A stretch of DNA of 40,412 nucleotides from Seminavis robusta (Eukaryota > Bacillariophyta > Bacillariophyceae > Naviculales > Naviculaceae), in NCBI GenBank assembly GCA_903772945.1, contig CAICTM010000990.1, positions 1 to 40,412 on the forward strand, written 5' to 3'. This document shows, piece by piece, positions 32,201 to 40,412 of this stretch. The position numbers and the translations under genes are program-made. Each line of letters begins with the position of its first letter. Positions within the stretch are counted from its first letter, which is position 1. The notes under the pieces were generated by a model. It saw only the letters and a program-made list of their open reading frames with translations, searched no databases and was not told the DNA's origin.

Positions 32201-35200
32201 TATCCCGTGGTGGCGTTTTCGTTCTGCGATACATCAGCGCTGGTAGCCAAGCTCCGGACTATCGATACAACCTGAGCAATGCTCCATGGTACAGTGAATG
32301 GAAACGAATCTTCTTGGCTTTCTTCTGCATCGCGTACCGCCACAAAGTCTCCAACAGTAAGCGTCCACAGAAGCCCGGAACGATCTCGCTGGTCGCATAG
32401 TGGATACTGGCAAAGGTCCCATCGAGGCAAAATCTGCACTGATTCGAGGAATCGTTTGGCGGGTGCCACGCCCGAGTCCCCAAGGCGAAACTCAATGGGA
32501 TTTTGGACCATAACGGTGTCGCTGCTGTTCTGGATCTGGTTTTGGTGTCGGGCTGGGGCAGGTAGCTTGTATGTGTTTTCATCCAAAAGGCCCTGGTTCT
32601 GTGTGAGGAGTTGGGACACGTTGCAACCACGGCGGAAAAACCGATTTAAGAGGCATTCCGCAAATTTTGCCTCCTCTCGAGAATCAGCCATGGGACAGTA
32701 CAGCGCGTCAACGGAGCCGTGGGCACTCCAGAAGAACAAAGCCAAAAGATTGCATTGGATCGTCGGGACTGACTTGGCGTCGTAGTTAGTTTGACGACGT
32801 CCCATCGACAACTCGACAACTTTGTTTCCTTGCCCCTTTCTGTGGAGCTCAACTGGACAAAGAACATTGGAAGCTGGGATGTCCTCTTCTATCATGTCGC
32901 TTTCGAGGACATCCAAAGTAACACCGCCTCTCTCGCTGCGGCTTGAATGTTGTCTGTTGTACCCGCCGTGTCGCAAATTGTTTTTCCATTCTTCCGGCAA
33001 TTCGGTGACTCGCGACAGCCATCGGACTTCAAGAAAGACATCATGGTTTATGTGCTTCTTGGAATTGCGAGTACGAGCGGTGCTGCCTTTGGTATAGATA
33101 GTGATCACCTGTCCAACTTTCCAGTGCCCTCGAAATGGGTAGTAATTGCCACTTCCATTTTGCGAGCCAATTTGTGGTTCCTGTTCTCGCGCAATGCACA
33201 CGACATCCCCCACTTTCACTCGAAATTGGGGTGCCCTGGGACTCTGCAGGAGGAGCTCATTAGCTCGATCAAATACCAAAGTCTCGTAGTGACTGATTTG
33301 CAATGGCAACTCCAGAGAGTCCCAAAAGGTGTACTGATCGTCCACTTTGAGCAACACTTTGCTTTTCCCCAATGGATTCAATAAGGGAGTGTCGCCGCTG
33401 TTTGTCGCACTAGACTCCCTGGCAACGGTCCATCGATGCCCCTCCGTGGCCAGGGGGAGTCTCCATTTTGAAGGATTCCAGGTCATCATCTGCAGATTCA
33501 AAAACTTGTCGGACTCCGTGTCGTTGTTGGCGACTGACACGGACAAGATTCCGGACTGCGCGGGTCTGTTCTTGTGGCTGTGCCTGCCTTGTTTCAGCAT
33601 AAAGGCAGAGTATCTGTCAAAGGGCAAGTGACTCAAATCTTCATCCTCGGACGTGACGGCCCGTTGCCACGGTTGGAATGTGCAGAAATAGTTGTCCCAT
33701 TCCTCCTGTACCGGAATCATCCAAGCCGCCACGGGTTGTTTCTTTTTGCCGGTTGCTTTTGCGAAGTCTCTATTGTATTTGTAGTGGCATTGCAACTGCA
33801 GCGGCATTTCGTCGCTTACCGCCACGGTTCCCATGTTGAGTTTTCCCCAGGCCCACTTTACAGGTTTGTCATCGACCAAAGACGTTTCCAAAACCTTGCA
33901 GTGTGGTGATGTTTGCAAGTGCTCGACAATCTCGGGGGCTTCCTTTTTCAATCGTCGCGCCACTGGGGGGTCCAATTCGGATAATTCGGACCACCGAAGG
34001 AACCATCGCACCGTCATGTGACATTCTCCCTCTGCATCAAAGAGTGCCATGACCATACCGGCGGACCAGTTAGCGCAAAAGGGAAACCACGGATTCTTGG
34101 CCTTTTTATCCGGAGCCTTGGCAACATCGATTGGAACCGCGACAATGTCTCCCACACGCAAGGTCCAGACATCTGAGGGCACATTCGGTCGCAACGAAGG
34201 ATCCCACTGTTGTGGATCCCACGGAACCTCTACTTGATAGTAATACTTGGTCGAGTATCCCTTTTTGAAAATGTGTCCCCCAAGGGGCTTGACCTTGGCA
34301 CTTTTGGCGCTTTTGGAACTCTTGGCACTCTTGGAGCCACTATCATCCGAGATGGAGATGATGCTGGGATCCAGTGCTGCTCCCGAACGTGCCTTTTTTT
34401 GCTTTTGTGTCGTTTCATCCTGGGATTGTTTGGCGGTTCGTTTCTTGCCCGTTGCTGCTGCGGCCTTTTTGGCGGTGGCGGTTGCACTGTTCTTTCGGGT
34501 GGTAGATTGTTTGGCTTTGACGTCTTTTTTGGCTTTGGAAACATTCTTGGCCTGGGTGGGCTTTGCCTTGTTGGCCTTCTTGGCGGCTTCCTTCTTTGCT
34601 GGTTGGTTCTTTGCTGCTTGGTTCTTTGCCGCATCTGTCTTTTTTGTCTTTTTGGCAGTCGCCGCATTGGCTGTGGTTTTCGTCTTTTTGGACTGTGCCT
34701 TGGCATTTGTCTTGGCCCTGGAAGCGCGCGTGGACTTGGCCGGTGCTTGCTCTTCTTCTTCCTCCTGCATTTCTTCTTCCTCCTCCATTTCGGCTTCTTC
34801 CTCTCCTTCTACGTATTCCAGTTCCTTTTGAATGGTTTGTCTGTATTTCAGTTTTTCCTTGGCCGCTTCCTGGTAGGCTTTGGTCTGTTGTTCTAGGAAC
34901 TGTGGATTGCTGTGATGAGTGAACTCTGGAGACTTCCAAAATCGTAGGAGGACCTTTGGAATTACTTCATTGTCATTTTTGGATGCTGTGAGAGACTCCC
35001 ATTCCTCGGTCTTTTCAACAGCGTCTTGAAGCTTGTCGACAAATCTGTATTTGCAAAACAGTCGCAGCTGCGTCCAGTCGTCTGTCTCGTGGCGTATAAG
35101 CGCGTCCTGCAATTTAAGCTTTGGCAATTTTTGTTGCTGAAAACACTCTTCTTTTTTGGCGTCCACCAGCCACACCCACTTGTCCGGAATGATTCGTTCG

Positions 35201-35769
35201 GCCGACACACAGTTTTGTACGTCGTCCGATTCGATCAACAAGAATTTGTTCAAATTGATGTGCATAAGTTCTTTGACTTGATTCCGAAGCGCCTCCTTGT
35301 GCTTTGTCACATGATAATATCGATGCAACCACGCAATGCTCATCTCATACTTTTCCTCACTCTCCGCACTTTCTTGATAACTCCAGAGCGCCAGAATCAG
35401 ACCCACTTTCCACGGATTCTCCAAAGGATACCACGGACGTGCCACCCTGTTGGGTGGCTCCGGAGGCATGGGAATCGAGTCGTCCGATTCGGGACAATCC
35501 AATACGACTACATCGCCGACATAGACTTGCCGGCCCTTGTGGTTGCTGCCGCGCAAATCCAACCCATGAAAGTACTGTCGTCTTCCAGAGCCAATCACTT
35601 CTTTATACAGAATGCTTGATGTAGGCAAAATCTCGTCAATTTTGGGGCGGCCGTCGCTCTCATCATCATCATCATTGACACTCATCTTGCTTATTGCTTT
35701 TCTTCTTTGGATTGTGTTGCACATTTCCGCGGCATGTTTCAAGGATAGAAAAATGTGCGCGCAAGCCAT
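29251..35769 (-). CDS. ORC1: Origin recognition complex subunit 1 with five BAH-like modules
   Basis: Four exons on the minus strand, 35769-31344, 31249-30036, 29957-29520 and 29436-29251 (introns 94, 78 and 83 bases), encode 2,087 residues. The C-terminal AAA+ ATPase is ORC1: Walker A GPPGMGKT (about 1699-1706), LNGMEMRHPFEAY, Walker B LLDEIDYLVTQKQTVMYNFFDWP, sensor 1 VIGVSNTLNLPERL, QSRIG and sensor 2 SGDVRKAFQFC, then a winged-helix-type region. ORC1 marks replication origins and loads MCM with CDC6. The N-terminal part has five VGD-type BAH-like modules, at about 80-195, 538-640, 850-980, 1137-1240 and 1426-1570. Each starts with (V/L)GD(I/V)V and has W(K/S)xGxV...VRW (the fourth is weaker). 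Typical ORC1 proteins have one BAH and 600-1,000 residues. Between modules 1 and 2 lie an acidic run, a Lys/Ala-rich H1-like segment and IISISDDS. Another possible start is Met29 (35685). Module 5 spans the first intron. Confidence 0.88.
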
Positions 35770-36124
35770 CTTGATTTCGTGCCAATGATAATAAAACCAG
35801 CAAGGCTATCAATACAGTACATACGTGTACCTTGGAAAAGATCCGGAAGTTGTCAAGTGGTGGTTGTCATTCGTGGATACCGTACAAAATCGAGGCTCCC
35901 CGCAAGATGTTAGGAACAAGGTGGAGGTGGAAGCGAAGACTGTGGCATCGGTTGCTGCAAGCATTGTGGCATCGGTCGTGTCACACTTCCCTGGACTGAC
36001 CGGCGAGGCTAACCAGCTACTACCAAACCGTGCCGTACGATCTCAGCAGCAAGGGTGTTGCTTGACCTCATTAATCGAATTTCAGAACATCCAAAAAGAG
36101 ACGAACAGACAACATACATACACG
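35770..36124. promoter_or_regulatory. Divergent ORC1 / Cys-rich gene spacer
   Basis: A 355-base region separates the two divergent starts, so both promoters must lie here or overlap it. No TATA box is clear. An open frame running from 35825 into the Cys-rich gene is treated as leader because the signal peptide begins at 36125. Confidence 0.35.
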
Positions 36125-36976
36125 ATGCCAACCACAATGATGATGAAACTCTTGGCCATGGCTAGTGCCCTCGCTCTTGCAGCGGGGAATACATGCTACG
36201 AGGAGGCTCCATTTGACTGCCCTGAGGATACTTATTGTACCAGTTGGAATGATGGGTGCAACGAGTGTGGGTGTGGATCCCCTGATGGAGCTGCCTTTTG
36301 TTCCATGATGATGTGCCCTTGTTACAATGACAACAGTTGTGTTCCTACGTGCAATGACAATGATCAGTGTGTTCCTAAAGCTACCGCCGTTGCTGAAGAA
36401 ACCCCCGCTGTGGACAGCAAAGAAGGAGAAGCTGGAAACACATCATGCTACGAGGAGGCTCCCTTTGATTGCCCCGAAGATACCTATTGTACCAGTTGGT
36501 CCGATGGGTGCAATGAGTGTGGGTGTGGGTCTCCTGATGGGGCTGCCTTTTGCACTTTGATGACATGCCCTTGTTATGATGATAACAGTTGTGTCCCTAC
36601 GTGCAATGACAATGACCAGTGTGTTCCGAAAGCTACCGGAACTGCTGCTGCTGCCGCCGTCGAAACGCCCGATGTGGACAATGATGAAGACGAAGAACCA
36701 CTTCCCACACATCCATTTGATTGTGCCGCAGGATCCACCTGCACGGAATGGACCGATGGTTGCAACAACTGCCGCGCGGCTGGTGCCGACAATGCTTTAG
36801 CGGCATGTACCGAGAAGTACTGTCCTTGCTACGACGATGACAGCTGTGTGCCAGTGTGCTTTGACAATGCTCTTTGTGTGCCAGCCACTGTATTATTGAG
36901 CAGCAATGGCGTCGCCTCGTTCGTGGTTGACTGGCTTCCTGTCCTGCTTGTGCCCGCTGTAGCATTGGGTTTGTAG
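36125..36976 (+). CDS. Secreted Cys-rich protein with three pacifastin-like repeats
   Basis: A protein of 283 residues from the ATG at 36125, which places a signal peptide (MKLLAMASALALAAG) at the start. Three Cys-rich repeats follow, at about residues 22-78, 106-162 and 198-250. Repeats 1 and 2 are almost identical: CYEEAPFDCPEDTYCTSW, then DGCNECGCGSPDGAAFC, CPCY and CVPTCNDNDQCVPKAT. The order CNxCxC, Gly, CTxxxC resembles the pacifastin family of serine-protease inhibitors, which fold around three disulfides. The Gly spacing is one residue longer than the usual pattern. Repeat 3 is degraded: GCNNCRAA has lost one cysteine. Acidic linkers separate the repeats. The C-terminus is hydrophobic (SFVVDWLPVLLVPAVALGL), fitting a GPI-anchor signal or membrane tail. 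Inhibitor activity is inference; a generic cell-wall Cys-rich protein is the alternative. Confidence 0.7.
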   Translation: MPTTMMMKLLAMASALALAAGNTCYEEAPFDCPEDTYCTSWNDGCNECGCGSPDGAAFCSMMMCPCYNDNSCVPTCNDNDQCVPKATAVAEETPAVDSKEGEAGNTSCYEEAPFDCPEDTYCTSWSDGCNECGCGSPDGAAFCTLMTCPCYDDNSCVPTCNDNDQCVPKATGTAAAAAVETPDVDNDEDEEPLPTHPFDCAAGSTCTEWTDGCNNCRAAGADNALAACTEKYCPCYDDDSCVPVCFDNALCVPATVLLSSNGVASFVVDWLPVLLVPAVALGL

Positions 36977-37656
36977 GGTTCATTGTTGAAGTATTTGTGT
37001 ATTGAAAAAGTTGCATGAAGTACAATGAAAATGTGGTAGAATAACATAGCTTATCATAACTACAGCTTATCATAATCACCATTATCCTTGCAGTCCTTTC
37101 ATCGTCTTTTCTAGCTTTTTCTGCTTCGCTGGATGCAATCACCTCAGCCTCTCAAACCTGTTTTCAACACCAGACCCCGACCTACCAGATCCCGCCTCTT
37201 CTGGCTCGAACTGAGCACGGCACATCCCTTGTACTCACACCAACAGAGTATAGAACCAGGGAAACCGCTGTCTTCTTGTGGCCAGTCGATTCGTGGGTAC
37301 GTAAAAGGGTCACAGTAACCATCTTCTGCGAAACAGAATTCAATACAAATTGGGATGTGATTGCAGCGGCAGTGTGAAAAATGGGACGATGATCTTTAGA
37401 ATTGTGCAACCATTGCACCGGTATTGTCAGGAGGTCAATTTTGCTGATTGGATGTTAAACTCCCCTTGAGCGCATCAATTGATTCCCTTCTACATTATTT
37501 TTCTGTGCTAGAATGCGTATTGTCAATTTTCTCTTTTTTCATTGCAGGGTGTGGGCGTTTGCAGACTGATTGCCCAAAAAAAAACTCTAGAGAACAACAT
37601 CCGGAACCAGTTTTTGACTTGTTCCTGCAGCCACTCCCGTTTCCAACAGTACAGTA
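36977..37656. other. Convergent intergenic spacer
   Basis: This lies between the Cys-rich gene (+) and the EF-hand gene (-). An 11-base direct repeat AGCTTATCATA occurs twice near 37048-37075. No gene is seen. Confidence 0.5.
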
Positions 37657-38082
37657 CTATTTCTTTCCATCTCCCGTCTTTTTTCCAAAAGCAGCTTCCT
37701 TCAAACTACTGGCCAAGCCTCGAACAATTTTGTATTCTTCAAAGCTAATTTTTCCATCCCTGTTGGTATCCATGAGCTTGATGGCATTTGTAAAGAAGGA
37801 TTCCGGTAAATAACCACCCGTTGCTTTGACCAAATCAGCCTTGTCGATAAAGCCACTATTGTTTACGTCAATCAGCATAAACTCCTTTTTGAGTTTGAGT
37901 TCTTGGGGACTTGGCTTTTTCGCTGGTTTTTTGTTGGGCTTCTTGCCCGGCTTGGCTCGATCTCTCGGTTCACCGTCATCGACATCATCATCATCAGTAT
38001 CCTCTTGGTCTTCGTGTTGTTGTTCTTCTTCTTGCTGATCAGATGGTACTCCTGCGGTTGCTTCCGCTGTGGTGGCAGCCAT
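37657..38082 (-). CDS. EF-hand calcium-binding protein
   Basis: An intronless 141-residue protein. The first 60 residues are low complexity: an acidic Gln/Asp-rich stretch, then a Lys/Pro-rich segment (GKKPNKKPAKK). Two EF-hands follow, about residues 65-125. Loop 1 is DVNNSGFIDKAD, which keeps Asp at positions 1 and 12 and Gly at 6 but has Asp instead of Glu at 12. Loop 2 is DTNRDGKISFEE, a canonical calmodulin-type loop. Two hands form one calcium-sensing lobe, so this is a small single-lobe sensor. The basic segment and acidic lead may bind a partner or membrane. No signal peptide is seen. The target is unknown. The 3' end faces the Cys-rich gene and the start is divergent from the kexin-like gene. 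Confidence 0.85.
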   Translation of the reverse strand: MAATTAEATAGVPSDQQEEEQQHEDQEDTDDDDVDDGEPRDRAKPGKKPNKKPAKKPSPQELKLKKEFMLIDVNNSGFIDKADLVKATGGYLPESFFTNAIKLMDTNRDGKISFEEYKIVRGLASSLKEAAFGKKTGDGKK

Positions 38083-38516
38083 GGTGCTTGTCCTTTACTT
38101 TGTTGTTGTGCTTCGTCTCGGCTCCTTTCCTGCCTCAATTCGACTCACTCGATTTACACTCGGAACATGCATTGAGACATCCATGATTGACACAGTGACC
38201 CAAAGCGCGATTAAACGGCAAAGGCCGCCCTCCCAATTTCGGTCATCGTCAGCTGACACCTACACACCTACCGTACCTTGTACGGTACGTACCTTGTGAC
38301 TCCAAGCCGTGAAACCAGTTTCACAGCTGTGTTATTCAGGAAATAAATAATGACCCCAGAGCCTCATTTTTCATTTTTCTCCTTCGGCACAAATATCTTC
38401 TTGGCCAAGCCATCCCCTGGTAGCAACTCAGGTACAGTACAACAATAACAACGCTCAGACTGAGCCGCAGAGGAAGTAGATTCGATTCCGAAAGAAAAAG
38501 AGACGGAGCATTGAAG
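38083..38516. promoter_or_regulatory. Divergent spacer of EF-hand and kexin-like genes
   Basis: A 434-base divergent spacer. It has a CGTACC/GGTACG inverted repeat near 38272-38289 and a perfect 7-bp hairpin GTGAAACCAGTTTCAC at 38309-38324. No coding frame is credible. Confidence 0.4.
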
Positions 38517-40412
38517 ATGCTTCGTCGAATCGCATTCTCGTCCCTACTCTTCCTCTTCCTGCTGCAACTTCCCACTTTGCAGGCACAAGTCGACATGGAT
38601 GATGCCTTGGACGGTGGTGGCGGGTTCGATGATGATGCTGATCTGGAAGCCCGTTGCATGGGGACGGATTGGGTCACGGCTGATGCCTCCTGCGAATATC
38701 CTACCTGGGTAGTGGACGGAGAATGCGATCAGCCAGTGTGCGCCGATTGTTTCGACTGCGACCCGTGTCGCGAATACAGCTACACCAGCTGCGATGATTG
38801 CACCGCGGAAGGGTGCTTTTGGTGTCCCGGTGATGCTCTGTGTTCCAGTCAGACGCCCGATCAAACTTACTTTGATCTATACAACAAGATTACTTCCTGT
38901 CCCGCACAAACGGATTGGCAAAACACCTGCTCCACCAGCCAGAACCAGTCCGATACCAATGTATTCAATGATCCACTATATGATGCTTGGAAACAAATCT
39001 ATCAACTTGTCAATGTCGAGGAAGTGTGGAAACGAGGGATCACTGGAGCTGGAATTCATGTTCGTGGTACGTGCTTACCCCTGCTGCTGCATGCATGCAC
39101 CCTCTCTTGCACACGTTGTGCCTTGCATCCAATAATTTTACATCCCTCACACGCTCTGTGATCATATGGCTTCCTTCGACAATCCTTACATTTTCGTTTT
39201 TGAAAACTAGTCAACGACGATGGAGTGGACGCAACCCACGCAGAGTAAGTTCATGGATCCAGCAGGCAATAGGCAAACAAAGAGGCTATTTAGTTTTGCT
39301 CAATTCTCGGTATACTCCCAACAGATTCTCCGAACGATTTGATGTGACCAACTCGTGTGATAGATACCTTCCAGAAGATGTCGACCCGATGGATGGAAAA
39401 CCAGATGAACATGGCACGACCTGTGCCAGTATCATTGGCGCTCAAGCCGACAACAATCAATGTGCTTCAGGCATTGCTCCTGGAGTCACAATGTCTTCCT
39501 GCGTTTTAGATACTGACATTTCGGATGAAGATGAAGCTGATTTAATCCTTACCAAAATGGATGTGGTGGATATTTCATCCAACAGCTATGGACCTAACAG
39601 CTGTGTCAACGTCTTCGATGACGATGATGACGGCAACCAGGATGACGACGGCGATGACGACGACGACGATGACGATGGTAACCAAGATGATGACCGCCGC
39701 CGACGCAAACACAACCGCCGACATCTCTACACGCACCGTCGATTGCAAATCTGTCCCTTCACCGGGGTCCATCCCAACAATCCGTGTACTGCAAGTGCAG
39801 ATTGTGCCAATGGAAATCTCATGGCAGAAGCTTGCGAAACAGCAATTATCGATTATTGCTCGGTCCACTACGAGTTGGATAACCTTGCCTGTGCTGAGTA
39901 CCTTGACCTGTACACGGATTGTGAATATCATGTCTTGCCCCCGGAATTAGACACTGCCTACACTGAAGCTGTGCTCAATGGTCGCAATGGTCTCGGAACC
40001 ATCATTGGTAAGGTCCCTGGTTCGTAAGATGTCGTTTCGCAATGACATCGTGTCCTGTTGGGATTTTACAGCAATCTTCTGCCTCACTTTTGACCTCCCA
40101 TCCTCTCCTTTGGTCCCAGTGTTTGCGGCGGGAAATGAACAAACTGTTGGGGCAGATGTCAATGGCATTGGATATCACAACAGCCGACTTACAATAACCG
40201 TTGGTGCTACCGGGAAACGAGGTATTCACACTTCCTACTCCAACACTGGCGCCGCCGTACTGGTTACCGCACCAGGTAAGATTTGTTGGTTCGTTTTTTG
40301 TCTAAAAGGAGATTTGGTTGACGCGTTCTAAACCATGTTCACGCTTACAGGCGGTGACGAGGAGTACATCACGAACACCGTTGTGGCCAAGCCGGATGGG
40401 GATCTCTCTCTT
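38517..40412 (+). CDS. Kexin/furin-like subtilase (partial, right end missing)
   Basis: Exons 38517-39066, 39211-39244, 39325-40007, 40120-40275 and 40351-40412 (open at the edge) give 495 codons in frame. The start at 38517 gives a signal peptide (LLFLFLLQLPTLQAQ). A Cys-rich stretch (about 45-145) precedes the S8 domain. The catalytic Asp is in VNDDGVDATHAE (Asp186), on a 34-base exon; the catalytic His is in DEHGTTCAS (His224); the oxyanion Asn is in VFAAGNE (Asn428); TVGATGKRGIHTSYSNTGAAV follows, as in kexins. The Ser motif lies beyond the window. Between His and Asn there are about 200 residues against about 100 in Kex2. The extra part holds a poly-Asp run, a Arg/Lys-rich run (RRRRKHNRR) and a Cys-rich segment. 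Kexins cleave after dibasic sites in the secretory pathway; a secreted or membrane role is likely. Confidence 0.85.
39211..39244 (+). other. 34-base microexon carrying the catalytic Asp of the subtilase
   Basis: Encodes VNDDGVDATHAE with split codons at both ends; flanked by AAACTAG and GTAAGT. It is needed to restore the kexin Asp motif. Confidence 0.85.

Noticed and set aside
34210..34896. Long plus-strand frame opposite ORC1
   Set aside because: Antisense of the Lys/Ala-rich linker, giving a Phe/Leu/Cys-rich artefact.
35825..36124. 100-residue N-terminal extension of the Cys-rich protein
   Set aside because: No ATG-led secretory signal; the ATG at 36125 gives a clear signal peptide.
1..40412. 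CRISPR arrays, operons or bacterial mobile elements
   Set aside because: No spaced direct repeats, transposase or integrase found; the window is eukaryotic with spliced genes.

Overview
The window is nuclear DNA from a photosynthetic stramenopile, most likely a diatom. The genes are split by short GT-AG introns of about 70-110 bases (often GTAAGT), and both strands are used with no operons. One protein has a diatom-type plastid presequence (signal peptide followed by a phenylalanine), and several proteins belong to families I know mainly from diatoms. The species cannot be fixed from the sequence.

Layout, left to right. 1-2133: low-complexity spacer rich in CTAG and TACCGGTA palindromes. 2134-8476: a diatom-family protein (-), a divergent SLC25-like carrier (+), a protein with an internally duplicated unknown domain (+) and a two-U-box membrane protein (+). 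8477-12277: a three-exon gene joining ubiquitin-like folds, a W-C module and leucine-rich repeats. 12926-14734: an unknown lysine-rich protein (-). 16145-20854: an eleven-exon receptor with a periplasmic-binding-like ectodomain, one membrane span, a protein kinase and a guanylate cyclase. 21145-22436: a broken gene for mitochondrial ribosomal protein bS18m (-). 22895-24391: a predicted plastid NFACT-R protein. 25697-29135: two tandem nucleotide-sugar epimerases whose cores are about 98% identical although their ends and intron content differ. 29251-35769: a 2,087-residue ORC1 with five BAH-like modules (-). 36125-38082: a pacifastin-like Cys-rich secreted protein (+) and an EF-hand protein (-). 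38517-40412: a kexin-like protease running off the right edge.

The genes do not form one pathway. The most unusual items are the multi-BAH ORC1, the receptor kinase/cyclase whose two metal-binding aspartates sit on 23- and 25-base exons, the ubiquitin-like/LRR fusion, the decaying bS18m copy and the epimerase pair with a gene-conversion signature. Exon joins were worked out by hand from reading frames and splice sites; each keeps the frame, but none is supported by transcript data.
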